DNA of 64,000 nt from Paenibacillus tepidiphilus (GTDB lineage Bacteria; Bacillota; Bacilli; Paenibacillales; Paenibacillaceae): the NCBI RefSeq assembly GCF_008635795.1, contig NZ_VWRQ01000006.1, forward strand, positions 124,001 through 188,000. Direction: 5' to 3'. Positions 18,217-26,995 of the stretch are shown here, in pieces. Numbering within the stretch: the first letter of the stretch is position 1; every line of letters begins with the position of its first letter. The notes under the pieces are model-generated. The model ran no database searches and had not been told where the DNA came from. It saw nothing but the letters and a program-made list of their open reading frames with translations. A program made the position numbers and the translations under genes.

Positions 18217-19761
18217 TCAGCCGTTTACCTCTTTATAGGCGGCTTCGTATTCGGTGATAATCTTGTCTCCGCCGCTCTTGCGCCAGTTCGCTATCTCTTT
18301 CTTGAAGTCGTCCAGGCTGATTTTGTCGAGAATGTATTTATAGGTAGCGTCGGTAATGATCTTCTGCAGTTCAGAGCCCTGGGTGGAGAACGTCTCCGAT
18401 TCCAGCGAATATACCGGATTCAGCACCGCGTATTGTTCATTCTCATGTATCAAACGGGCGGCCTCGGTCCGCAGCGGGTCGGAATCATGGATTTCATAGC
18501 CCGGCTCCTTCGGACGCGACGAGGAGAACGGCTGCACTTCCTGCTGCCATAGGTCCTGGTTCGTGATCGTCACCGCTTTATTGGCATCAACGCTGTAGTG
18601 CACGCCCTCAATGCCGTAGGTCATCAATGCGTAGATTTCTTCGGACATCAGGTCATCCATGAATTTCAGGATGCGCTTCAGCTCCGCTTCATCCTTGACC
18701 TCCGATTTCGGGAAGGCCAGCAGGCCGCCTACGCCGTTGCTTGTCGTCCAGATGGCCCGGTCGGCCGGATTGCCGGTGGAGGTAATATCATTAACGAGTA
18801 CCAGCTCCATATCATCCTGAATTCCCTTGGCGGAGTTCAGCATGTTCTTGCTGTCAAACAGCGCTCCGACATAAATGCCTGCTTTACCCTGGGAGAAGCC
18901 CTGCTGCTGGTCCGTCTTGGCCGTTACGGCAAAGTCCTGGTTAATGTAGCCGCCCTTATACAGCGCCTTCATATAATCCATCGCCTTCACATAGCCCTCG
19001 GATTCGAACTCCGGCGTCACTTTGCCGCTTTCGTCCACATGCCAGCCGCTTGGCGTGCCAAAGTAGGAGCCGAGCGTCTTGAAGGCGCCGAATACCAGGT
19101 CACTGCGGTCAATAAAGCCGGTAGTGTCTTTAACGCCGTTGCCGTCGGGGTCTTCTTCTGTAAACGCTTTCGCAACAGCCATCAGCTCATCGGTTGTCTT
19201 GGGAACAGCGAGACCCAGCTTATCGAGCCAGTCCTTGCGGATAATAACCCCGTTCCGGGAGATGTCCTTCTGCATCGGAATGCCATACAGCTTGCCGGCG
19301 ATAGAAGCCGAGGTCCGCATATCCTGCGAGATCGTCGCCAGGTTCGGGAACTCGTCCAGGTAAGGGCTGACCTCCCAGAACACGCCGGCCTTCAGGGCAT
19401 TACGCACCGAAGAATTCTCCAGAATGGTCAAAGTTACGATATCCGCCAGCGAGTCGGAGGCGAGCGCCGTGTTGATCCGTTCTTCCTTGGAAGCATCGGG
19501 AATCCAGGAGAAATCCAGATCGGTATTGGTTACTTCCTCTATCTTATTGAGGATGGTATCTGTCGGCGGCGAGGCGGTGTGCAGAATATTCATCCAGCTG
19601 ATCTTGGCGGGTGTATCGGCCGCTTCGGCCCCTCCGCTTCCGGTATTGCCGGCGGCAGGCTCCGTGCCCGCATTTCCATTATTGTTGTTGCCGCCGCAGC
19701 CGCTGAGCAGCAGTGCACCGCTGACCGCAAGTGCGGCGAATTGCGTGATTTTCTTGTTCAT
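18217..19761 (-). CDS. LplA-like extracellular solute-binding lipoprotein
   Basis: 514 residues. The signal ends in the lipobox LLLSGCGG with Cys22 lipidated, followed by a flexible Asn/Gly/Thr-rich linker. The mature protein has the cluster-B-like sugar-binding fold of LplA-type lipoproteins (KLYGIPMQKDISRNGVIIRKDWLDKLG; EDPDGNGVKDTTGF). It should capture oligosaccharides for the ABC importer whose two permeases are encoded at 26996-27961 and 28238-29122. No ATPase is in the window; such importers often use a shared MsmX-type ATPase encoded elsewhere. The ATG at 19761 is chosen over the longer frame (19806) because AGGGGAAGGG precedes it. Its promoter region carries the 17-base motif also found before both permeases. 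Confidence 0.9.
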   Translation of the reverse strand: MNKKITQFAALAVSGALLLSGCGGNNNNGNAGTEPAAGNTGSGGAEAADTPAKISWMNILHTASPPTDTILNKIEEVTNTDLDFSWIPDASKEERINTALASDSLADIVTLTILENSSVRNALKAGVFWEVSPYLDEFPNLATISQDMRTSASIAGKLYGIPMQKDISRNGVIIRKDWLDKLGLAVPKTTDELMAVAKAFTEEDPDGNGVKDTTGFIDRSDLVFGAFKTLGSYFGTPSGWHVDESGKVTPEFESEGYVKAMDYMKALYKGGYINQDFAVTAKTDQQQGFSQGKAGIYVGALFDSKNMLNSAKGIQDDMELVLVNDITSTGNPADRAIWTTSNGVGGLLAFPKSEVKDEAELKRILKFMDDLMSEEIYALMTYGIEGVHYSVDANKAVTITNQDLWQQEVQPFSSSRPKEPGYEIHDSDPLRTEAARLIHENEQYAVLNPVYSLESETFSTQGSELQKIITDATYKYILDKISLDDFKKEIANWRKSGGDKIITEYEAAYKEVNG

Positions 19762-19890
19762 GTCCCTTCCCCTTTTCTGGTCGTATGGGTTGCCTGCACG
19801 CCTCATATACAGTAACGGCGGAGGCAGGAATTCAAGCGGCGTTTAGTCCGCCTGTTTAATCTCGGGTTAAGCATACTAGCGGCTCAAGTG

Positions 19891-19907
19891 TTACGTATAT
19901 AATCATT
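19891..19907 (-). promoter_or_regulatory. Shared promoter motif, copy 1 (binding protein)
   Basis: Minus-strand AATGATTATATACGTAA, 130 bases before the binding-protein start. It is identical to the copy before the first permease (28021-28037) and one base different from that before the second (28169-28185), each in the same orientation relative to its gene. The TATATA core could be the -10 of activator-dependent promoters. Confidence 0.65.
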
Positions 19908-20121
19908 TGGTATCGTGTCCAAAGAGGCCTTTTCGCTGCCAGGATACGCGCTTCCTCGGCAATCGTTGCTGCTGATTATCCCCGTAATGGCCCGCCCGCA
20001 GCCTCATTCCGGCATGGATTCCACCTATAATCCCTGGCTACGGTACGCGTATTATCAGGTTAGCACACCGGGGAAGGCCAAGCCACCCCAAAATACCTTC
20101 AATATGCACTCCCCAGCGCTC
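19908..20121. other. Intergenic region without recognised gene
   Basis: Between the upstream boundary of the binding-protein promoter motif and the GH4 terminator I see no convincing gene. A plus-strand open frame runs through here and across the antisense of the GH4 gene, but it has no ribosome-binding site or protein-like composition. Confidence 0.5.
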
Positions 20122-20129
20122 AAAAAAAT

Positions 20130-20166
20130 GGCAGCCCCGCACGGAAAATCTCCGCCCGGGGCTGCC
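20130..20166 (-). terminator. Rho-independent terminator of the GH4 gene
   Basis: GGCAGCCCC (20130-20138) pairs with GGGGCTGCC (20158-20166); on the minus strand the stem is followed by ATTTTTTTG (20129-20121). It lies about 50 bases past the GH4 stop. Confidence 0.85.
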
Positions 20167-20217
20167 GCTGCACACTGTACAGTCAACGCTTGCTTATGTG
20201 TTGGTTCAAAGCTTATT

Positions 20218-21609
20218 TCAGTCCAGCTTCCAGCCGGGCAAATACGCCTTCGTATTCTGAAGCATTTCGTCCATCAGGCTGCGGGCATCCTGCACGTCGA
20301 TCGCGACCAGCGGATCGGCGGCAAAAGCGCGGAAAGCCACATCGGCATCCTTACGCAGCCCCGCCTGCAGCGTCGTCTCCTGATTCGCAACATGGCGGAG
20401 CACCAGCGACTCCACTTCCAGCGGCAGCCGGCCGGCGGTGACCGGGGCAATCCGGTTCTGCGACAGTACAGCGTTCGTCTCTACTACACTGTGGAGCGGC
20501 AGGCCGCCCATTTGTCCGATATTCGGGATGTTGACATTGGTCACCATATCGCCGAGGCCCAGCAGCGCCTTGATCTGGCGCACCCCTTCCTCGCCGGAAT
20601 TCTTCAGACTCAGCTCCTCTTCGCCGCGGAACATCCGCTCCGATTGCTCCAGCAGCCGTGTGCGGTTCTCCATCCGCCAGGAGACCGGGGTCAGCGCGAA
20701 ATTCCAGGAGTCGATATGCTCCGGGGAAGTGAGATAGGCTTTGCCGCAGAACTCGGCCAGATGGCGGTCTCCGGCCGCCGCGATGATACCGTACCGGCGG
20801 AACAGATCAAACTTTACACGGTGTGCGGAGTCGAAGAATTTGTTCATCCAGTGCTCTTTTTTCTGCTTACTGAAGCCTTCTTCATAGTATTTATCCACAA
20901 ATTCCTTGTACAGCGGCAGCAAATCCATTCCCTCATACTCCGCGCGGTCAATCCAGGTAAAATGGTTAATCCCCAGCACGTTAGTCTTGATGTCCTCGCG
21001 GCGGACGCCGGTCATTCCTTTCATATCGCCCAGCATATCGGCCAGCAGCTTCTGTACCTCGAACACCTCATGGCAGCAGCCGAACGCCTTGATCTCCGGG
21101 AATACTTCGTACAAGGTGCGCGTGCATACGGTCATCGGGTTGGTGTAATTGATGACCCAGGCATCGGGACAATGGGCCCGGACCGCTTCGGCAATCTCGG
21201 CAAATATCGGAATCGTCCGCAGGGCGCGGACAATACCGCCAGGTCCGACGGTGTCGCCGACGGATTGATAGATTCCATATTTCTCCGGCGTATGCACATC
21301 GGATGCCATCTCACCGAAGGTGCCCGGCACAATGGATATAATGACGAAATCGGCGCCCTGCAGCGCTTCCTTCATCGTATCTACCGCCTTGTAGCTCCAC
21401 TGGCCCACGGCCTCGGGACGTTCCTGCAGCCGGTTCCCGATCACTTCGTTGCGGGTTGCCGCTTCTTTATCGATATCGTACAGCTTGACCGTGCCGGACA
21501 GCTCCGCGCTCAGCGCCAGATCACCCATCAGCCCCCAGGCCCAGCCGCGTGAGCCTCCTCCAATATATGCAATGTGCAGCTCTTCCACCCGATTGTCATG
21601 TTTAATCAA
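20218..21609 (-). CDS. GH4 family glycosidase, probable alpha-galacturonidase (LplD-like)
   Basis: 463 residues, cytoplasmic, of the NAD- and metal-dependent GH4 family. The N-terminal dinucleotide motif is HIAYIGGGSRGWAWG; metal and substrate motifs include VINYTNPMTV, KAFGCCHEVF and VLGINHFTWID. GH4 enzymes hydrolyse glycosides by transient oxidation at C3. The LplD-like sequence and pectin context favour alpha-galacturonidase activity over alpha-glucosidase. I chose TTG at 21609 (MIKHDNRVEE) because GAGGAGG lies 7 bases upstream. The open frame continues to 22047, but that stretch is antisense to the AraC gene and not protein-like. It is divergent from the AraC regulator at 21814 and shares a 204-base intergenic region with it. 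Confidence 0.88.
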   Translation of the reverse strand: MIKHDNRVEELHIAYIGGGSRGWAWGLMGDLALSAELSGTVKLYDIDKEAATRNEVIGNRLQERPEAVGQWSYKAVDTMKEALQGADFVIISIVPGTFGEMASDVHTPEKYGIYQSVGDTVGPGGIVRALRTIPIFAEIAEAVRAHCPDAWVINYTNPMTVCTRTLYEVFPEIKAFGCCHEVFEVQKLLADMLGDMKGMTGVRREDIKTNVLGINHFTWIDRAEYEGMDLLPLYKEFVDKYYEEGFSKQKKEHWMNKFFDSAHRVKFDLFRRYGIIAAAGDRHLAEFCGKAYLTSPEHIDSWNFALTPVSWRMENRTRLLEQSERMFRGEEELSLKNSGEEGVRQIKALLGLGDMVTNVNIPNIGQMGGLPLHSVVETNAVLSQNRIAPVTAGRLPLEVESLVLRHVANQETTLQAGLRKDADVAFRAFAADPLVAIDVQDARSLMDEMLQNTKAYLPGWKLD

Positions 21610-21813
21610 TGGACTTCCTCCTCTATAGTTGCAGGTTGCAGGCGAACCTTTATCTACCGCCAGCTTACCATAACATTGGAGGGGAATCGCCGCATTATAA
21701 CGCATACATAGTGCAAATGCCGCTTTTATTGCTGTACCTTTTTTTGTATAGTAACAAGTGAAGATGCTTTGTGAGAGGAGGAGGTCGCCATACCTCTGCA
21801 GCTGCTTCCGGAT

Positions 21814-22656
21814 ATGCTGCGCTTCGGCGCCAGCCCGGACCCGTTCTACCTGGAGTTTGACCGCAGACCCGGCCATTTCTCCATGTTCACCAACCACTAT
21901 CACAGCCATTATGAGCTGTACTATTTGTTCAGCGGGGAACGCAATTATTTCATCAAGGAGCGGGCCTATCACGTTCATCCCGGGGATCTCGTGCTTGTCG
22001 ATTCGGATGCGGTACATAAAACCTCGGACCTCGGAATTCCGGGCCACGAGCGGGTGGTGCTGTATTTCTCGCCTTCCTTCTTTGAAGCCTACGGGCCGGA
22101 CGAGCGGGAGCTGCTCTTAAGCTCCTTTGCCCAAGGGTCGCCGCTGCTCCGGCTTAATCTGCAGGAGCGGCTTCATGCCGAGGGGCTGCTTCGCTCGCTG
22201 CTCACAGAGCTGAACGAGCAGCCGCCCGGCTACGGGCTCCACCTCCGGCATATGGCCGGTGAGCTGCTGCTGTTCACCGCCCGCAGTATGCAGAAGCGCC
22301 AGGGCGTGCCCGATGTCGAGCCGACGCCGGTGCAGCGCAAAGTATCGGACATTGTCCGCCACATCAACCTGCACTTCGGCGAGCCGCTGGAGCTGGGCAA
22401 GCTGGCCGAGCAGTTCTTCATCAGCAAAAGCCACCTGAGCCGGATGTTCAAGGAGGTCACCGGCTTTGGCCTCAGCGAATATGTCAATATTACCCGGGTG
22501 AAGGAGGCGCAGCGGCTGCTGCGGGAGAGCGATTACAGCGTCACCCGCGTCTCCGAGCTGGCCGGCTTCGACAACTTCTCCCACTTCGGCAAAATGTTCA
22601 AGCGCCTCTCCGGCCTCACCCCCCGCGCTTACCGGAAGATGGCGGAGGGGGAGTAG
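21814..22656 (+). CDS. AraC family transcriptional regulator with cupin sensor domain
   Basis: 280 residues from this ATG. The N-terminal half is a cupin sugar-sensing domain (NHYHSHYELYYLFSGERNYF, then HPGDLVLVDSDAVHKT). The C-terminal 100 residues form the double helix-turn-helix (LAEQFFISKSHLSRMFKEVTG and SELAGFDNFSHFGKMFKR). It is divergent from the GH4 gene and inside the pectin locus, so it is a candidate activator of these genes. The start is uncertain. The strong ribosome-binding site GGAGGAGG (21777-21784) is 29 bases before this ATG, and the frame is open upstream. An ATA at 21790 or CTG at 21796 in frame would be correctly spaced, adding eight or six residues. Confidence 0.88.
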   Translation: MLRFGASPDPFYLEFDRRPGHFSMFTNHYHSHYELYYLFSGERNYFIKERAYHVHPGDLVLVDSDAVHKTSDLGIPGHERVVLYFSPSFFEAYGPDERELLLSSFAQGSPLLRLNLQERLHAEGLLRSLLTELNEQPPGYGLHLRHMAGELLLFTARSMQKRQGVPDVEPTPVQRKVSDIVRHINLHFGEPLELGKLAEQFFISKSHLSRMFKEVTGFGLSEYVNITRVKEAQRLLRESDYSVTRVSELAGFDNFSHFGKMFKRLSGLTPRAYRKMAEGE

Positions 22657-22768
22657 AAGAATACGCAGTCCGTTCGCTTCTTGCCCCTTCGCATCGCAGA
22701 TACTGCGACAGGAAAGCTCTAACCGGCGCCCCGACTGGCTGCCACGATGCCGCAGATTGCCGGTCAAC

Positions 22769-22817
22769 ACACACAAGCAGCTATCCTCTGATTACATGAG
22801 GATAGCTGCTTGTGTGT
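22769..22817. terminator. Bidirectional terminator between AraC and GH43 genes
   Basis: A perfect 20-base inverted repeat (22769-22788 with 22798-22817) surrounds a 9-base loop. It sits between two convergent genes, 112 bases after the AraC stop and 16 bases after the GH43 stop. It ends in TGTGTGTT on the plus strand. Confidence 0.85.
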
Positions 22818-22833
22818 TAATATAATCAGGCGC

Positions 22834-24423
22834 TTACTCTTCCAGCCCCTGATAGCGGAAATAGCTGAAATCGGCGTAGCTGCCGAGGAACTGCTGCATA
22901 TCATGTGCGGCAATGCCGACGAAGTTGCCGGTGAAGCCCCCGGACAGGAAGCCGATGTGGTACGAAGCGCCCAGCGGCTGCCACTCCCCGGCGCCGCTCA
23001 CCCTGTACAGGAACTGAGCGTTTGTACCGTGCACCTCCACCGCCAGCCGCAGAGGTTGTCCGGCAGTTACAGGTATAATCACCGGCTCGGCCGTGAACTC
23101 GTTGCTGCGGCAGCCCATCAGCCGCAGCACCTTGCCTGACCCTTCCTCATGGGTGGTATAGGCGTACAGATAGTTGTCTTCATTCAGATAGAGCGCGAGC
23201 CCGGCCATCTGCAAATAGCATTCCGGCTCATGCTCCAGCTCCGTCTCGGCGCGGAAGCTGATATCGGTCTGGCGTACCGCCACGATGTGATGGCGGAACA
23301 GGCTCTGCATCGACTCGCCTGCGTAGATGCGCAGCTTCCCCGGCCGGGCGCGCAGTGTGCACCAGCGCTCGTCGGCGCTGATCCGCAGCGTGTTCCAGTG
23401 CTTCTTCAGCGCCGGGCCGCTGAAGTCGTCCTCGAACACGCACGGCTGCACGGCCGCCGCAGGCTTCGCCCCCTGCGGCGCCGGTACCGCAAGCAGCGGC
23501 GCATTGCCGCCGGCGGTCAGGCGCAGCCAGCCCGCTTCGTCCCAGCGCACCTGCTGCAGCGCCGTTTCCCGGCCCAGAATGGCATATTCGCCATTCACCG
23601 GCCGCGTGCACAGATGCGCCATGTACCACTCGCCGTCCGGTGTCTCGACCAGGCTGCCGTGCCCGGCGCATTGCAGCGGCAGCTCCGGACGGCCGCTGGA
23701 GGTCAGCATCGGGTTAAGCGGGTCCACCTCGTACGGACCGAGCAGGTCCCTGGACCTTGCCACGGTGACCGCATGGCCGCTGCCGGTACCGCCTTCCGCC
23801 GTAATCAGGTAATAATAGCCGCCGCGCTTGTAAATATGCGGCGCTTCGGTCTTCATCAGCGGGGTGCAGTCAAAGAGTTTGACCGGCTTCCCGGTCAGCC
23901 GGCCCAGCTGCGGATCATATTCCTGAATGACGATACCGCTTGATTTGTTACTCTCTGTCATCCGGTAATCCCAGATCTCGTTCAGCAGCCATTTGCGCCC
24001 ATCCTCATCGTGGTAGAGCGACGGGTCAAAGCCGCTGCTGTTCAGATAGACCGGCTCCGACCAGGGACCGGTAATGTCGGGAGCCGTGATCAGGTAATTG
24101 TGGCAGTCCTTGAACGGCCGCTTGGTGCTTTTGACATCGGTATAGATGAGATAGAATAAGCCGTCATGATAGCTCAGCTGCGGCGCCCAGATGCTGCAGT
24201 TCTTCGGATTGCCCCGCAGATCAACCTGGTGAGTCAGTATGTCGGTAGCATGCTCCCACTCCGCCAGATTCCCTGATTGATATACGCGCACACCCGGCAG
24301 CCACTCGAACGAGGAGACCGCAATGTAATACAGCCCCTTCGCCCGGACAATACACGGATCGGGATTAAAGCCTCTGAGAATCGGGTTCTGAATCACCCCG
24401 GTCAGTACGTTATCCGTAATCAT
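22834..24423 (-). CDS. GH43 family beta-xylosidase/alpha-arabinofuranosidase-like enzyme
   Basis: 529 residues without a signal peptide. An N-terminal five-bladed beta-propeller (about 1-310) carries the three GH43 acidic residues: Asp22 in FNPDPCI, Asp133 in SGFDPSLY and Glu193 in MKTEAPHIYK. A C-terminal concanavalin-like beta-sandwich (about 340-529) contains FEDDFSGPALKKHWNTL. Such enzymes remove xylose or arabinose from oligosaccharides; in this locus, side chains of rhamnogalacturonan or arabinan are plausible. AAGGAG stands 7 bases before the ATG. It is the last gene of the minus-strand operon that begins with the permease at 27961, 18 bases after GH28 and just before the terminator at 22769. 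Confidence 0.9.
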   Translation of the reverse strand: MITDNVLTGVIQNPILRGFNPDPCIVRAKGLYYIAVSSFEWLPGVRVYQSGNLAEWEHATDILTHQVDLRGNPKNCSIWAPQLSYHDGLFYLIYTDVKSTKRPFKDCHNYLITAPDITGPWSEPVYLNSSGFDPSLYHDEDGRKWLLNEIWDYRMTESNKSSGIVIQEYDPQLGRLTGKPVKLFDCTPLMKTEAPHIYKRGGYYYLITAEGGTGSGHAVTVARSRDLLGPYEVDPLNPMLTSSGRPELPLQCAGHGSLVETPDGEWYMAHLCTRPVNGEYAILGRETALQQVRWDEAGWLRLTAGGNAPLLAVPAPQGAKPAAAVQPCVFEDDFSGPALKKHWNTLRISADERWCTLRARPGKLRIYAGESMQSLFRHHIVAVRQTDISFRAETELEHEPECYLQMAGLALYLNEDNYLYAYTTHEEGSGKVLRLMGCRSNEFTAEPVIIPVTAGQPLRLAVEVHGTNAQFLYRVSGAGEWQPLGASYHIGFLSGGFTGNFVGIAAHDMQQFLGSYADFSYFRYQGLEE

Positions 24424-24441
24424 CGTCGTTCTCCTTCCTGT

Positions 24442-25821
24442 TCAGCCTGCCTGGCCCTCATCTCCGCTCAAATCCTCCTGCGAAGGCGTTACGGTCACTT
24501 GCCGTACCAGTTCTTCAGGCACACGCGTATTGCGCGACTGGCAGTCCTTGATCTCAATATTCTCGCCGTTCTCGATATAGAAGGCCGGGCCCTCATGGTC
24601 CTCAACCGTCACCTGATGGAAGCGGATATCCTTGACGTTGCCCAGATAGAAGCCGCGCCGCGCCATTTTTTCAAGGCCCGACATCATTGCCGGATAACCG
24701 GGTACGGCATCCCTGGCCATCGAGATATCGATATCCGTGAAGGTAATTTCCGAGACATAGCGCTCGGCCAGGCCATACAGGAATCCTGCGGCCGCATGCA
24801 CGTTCCTGGCGGTGATGCCGTTAAAATGGATGCGCCGGAAATTCGGCGTCTCCTCCGTAACCGGATAAGGATTCTTGTCCCAGACATATTTGTCTTTGCC
24901 GCGCGGGCCGCAGAAGTAATACAGATTAAGGATGAACGGGCAGATGACATCCTCCATCACGATGTTGCTGACGCGGATATCCTCAACCACCCCGCCGCGC
25001 CCGCGCCGCGATTTCAGCCGGATGCCGCGGTCTGTCTGCTTGAACACGCAGTTGCTGATGGTCACATTGCGGATATCGCCGCTCATCTCGCTGCCGAGAA
25101 CGACTCCGCCGTGGCCGTGAATCATCGTGCAGTTCGTAATGGTGATATTCTCGCAGGGAACGCGCTCCGGGGTATCCTCCGTCCCTGCCTTGATCGCGAT
25201 GCAGTCATCGCCCACATCGATATGGCAATTGCTGATGCGCACATTGACGCAGGATTCCGGATCAATGCCGTCTGTATTCGGCGAATCGGCCGGATTATGA
25301 ATGGACAGATTATCGATGGTTACATCGCTGCAGCGGATCGGATTGACCGTCCAGCTCGGAGAATTCACCAGTGTCAGGTCCTTGATCGTCACTCTGCGGC
25401 AGTTATCGAAGCTGATCAGCTTCGGACGGGGATACTCCAGCTCGGATGGAGCGTTCCGGTGCCTCTCCCACCATGGCGCTCCTCCGCCGTCCAGCCTTCC
25501 GCCGCCGGTAATGGCCACATTCTCCAGATTCGCACCGAAGATACAGGAGGCGTACACCTGCCTAGCCACACCTTCCCAGCGGGATTCCACCACCGGGTAA
25601 TCCGCCGGGTCGGAGCTGAAGGCCAGCACGGCCCCCGGACTGAGGCGCAGCTCAATATGGCTCCCCAGCAGAATCGCTCCGGTGCGGTAGGTGCCGGAAG
25701 GCACATATACAGTGCCTCCGCCCGCTTCGCCCGCTGCGGCGATGGCCGCTGCAATCGCTGCTGTTGACAGCTCGGCGCTGTTCTTCTTCGCACCGAAATC
25801 GTCGATATTATACATTGACAT
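24442..25821 (-). CDS. GH28 family polygalacturonase-like enzyme
   Basis: About 459 residues, a right-handed beta-helix with no signal peptide, hence probably intracellular and exo-acting on imported oligogalacturonides. The catalytic set is complete: NTD at 182-184, Asp205-Asp206 in DVGDDCIAIKAG, His237 in HGHGGVVLG and RLK at 268-270. The frame is open to 25965, but the added residues are antisense-like. MSMYNIDDFGA at 25821 or the ATG two codons later (25815) fits the family, with GAAGAG upstream. The start overlaps the end of the GH105 gene by 14 bases (8 with the later start), which implies translational coupling. Confidence 0.9.
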   Translation of the reverse strand: MSMYNIDDFGAKKNSAELSTAAIAAAIAAAGEAGGGTVYVPSGTYRTGAILLGSHIELRLSPGAVLAFSSDPADYPVVESRWEGVARQVYASCIFGANLENVAITGGGRLDGGGAPWWERHRNAPSELEYPRPKLISFDNCRRVTIKDLTLVNSPSWTVNPIRCSDVTIDNLSIHNPADSPNTDGIDPESCVNVRISNCHIDVGDDCIAIKAGTEDTPERVPCENITITNCTMIHGHGGVVLGSEMSGDIRNVTISNCVFKQTDRGIRLKSRRGRGGVVEDIRVSNIVMEDVICPFILNLYYFCGPRGKDKYVWDKNPYPVTEETPNFRRIHFNGITARNVHAAAGFLYGLAERYVSEITFTDIDISMARDAVPGYPAMMSGLEKMARRGFYLGNVKDIRFHQVTVEDHEGPAFYIENGENIEIKDCQSRNTRVPEELVRQVTVTPSQEDLSGDEGQAG

Positions 25822-26971
25822 CGCTCTTCGCCTGCTCCTTCCCGGCGGCAGCCCGCCGCGCTTCAACCTCCCCGCAGGCCTGCAGGAATGCGCCGAGCCC
25901 TTTCTGGTCGTTGGTGATAATCGGCTCGCTGATGTAATAAGCATACGTGCCGTCACGGCGCTCATCGCCGCCCAGCCCGGCGACCTGGCAGGTCTTGTTC
26001 AGATTCACCCAGCCGCGCTTCGTCACCGTGATGAATTCGTCTATGAGACCGGCATAAGCACGGTCCAGCGTCTCTGCCCAGCCTCCTTCATCCAGCACGC
26101 CCAGCCGGAGTCCCTTGGCGATGGCATAGGTAATCATACTGGACGCCGAGGCCTCCAGATAATTGCCCTTGCGGCTGCCCTCGTTCACCACCTGATACCA
26201 GACGCCGGAAGCTTCGTCCTGATTATTGCGCAAGGCCGTCAGCGTATCGCGCAGCATCCTCGTTAGCTCTGCATAATCTATATGCTCCTGCGGCAGCAGC
26301 TCCAGCACATCGGCCAGAGCCATGACGAACCAGCCCATCGACCGGCCCCAGACATTCGGGGACTGTCCCGTCTGCGGGTCACACCATGGCTGCACACGCC
26401 GCTCATCCCAGGCGTGCCGGAGCAGCCCGGTCTTGGCGTCTCGGGTATGGCGCTCACAGAGGATGAACTGCTTCGTCACATCCTCAAGACCCTGCCCGTC
26501 TTCGAAGGTCAGCAGGTACTCCAGATAGAACGGGGAGCCCATGTACAGTCCGTCCAGCCAGATCTGGTACGGGTAAATCTGCTTGTGCCAGAACGCACCT
26601 TCAGAAGTGCGCGGGTGCTGCCTGAGCTGCCCTCTGAGGTTGGCGGCCGCCAGCCTGTATTTCTCCTCCCCTGTCTCCTTATATAGCAAGAACAGCAGCT
26701 TTCCGTTATTCAAGTGGTCGATATTGTATTCATCCGGCCGGTAGCCCTTGACGGAGCCGTCCTCCCCGATGAAGTAATCCATATTGTCCCGGATATACCG
26801 GAAGTATTTCTCCTCACCCGTCAGCCGCCACAGCAGCTCGAAGCCCTTCAGAATGACTCCGTAATCATAGGACCATTTGCCCTGATACCATTCGTTAGCT
26901 TGATACAGCAGCGGCGTCCGCTCCATGATGGAGCTTGCCATACGTACCGCCCAATTTGTCTTGTCCGTCAT
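25808..26971 (-). CDS. GH105 unsaturated rhamnogalacturonyl hydrolase (YteR/YesR-like)
   Basis: 387 residues, an alpha6/alpha6 barrel without a signal peptide. It should remove the unsaturated galacturonyl residue left on rhamnogalacturonan fragments by lyases. The segment IWLDGLYMGSPFYLEYL contains Asp140, which corresponds to the catalytic aspartate of YteR; VWGRSMGWFVMAL and NYLEASASSMITYAIAKG are further conserved pieces. The ATG at 26971 has GGAGG 5 bases upstream; the GTG at 26983 overlaps that site and is rejected. It starts 24 bases after the permease gene and overlaps the GH28 gene. Confidence 0.92.
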   Translation of the reverse strand: MTDKTNWAVRMASSIMERTPLLYQANEWYQGKWSYDYGVILKGFELLWRLTGEEKYFRYIRDNMDYFIGEDGSVKGYRPDEYNIDHLNNGKLLFLLYKETGEEKYRLAAANLRGQLRQHPRTSEGAFWHKQIYPYQIWLDGLYMGSPFYLEYLLTFEDGQGLEDVTKQFILCERHTRDAKTGLLRHAWDERRVQPWCDPQTGQSPNVWGRSMGWFVMALADVLELLPQEHIDYAELTRMLRDTLTALRNNQDEASGVWYQVVNEGSRKGNYLEASASSMITYAIAKGLRLGVLDEGGWAETLDRAYAGLIDEFITVTKRGWVNLNKTCQVAGLGGDERRDGTYAYYISEPIITNDQKGLGAFLQACGEVEARRAAAGKEQAKSDVNV

Positions 26972-26995
26972 CGTAACCTCCACTTGTTAAAATAA

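Noticed and set aside
21610..22047. N-terminal extension of the GH4 frame
   Set aside because: It overlaps the divergent AraC gene, is not GH4-like, and a good ribosome-binding site marks TTG 21609 as the start.
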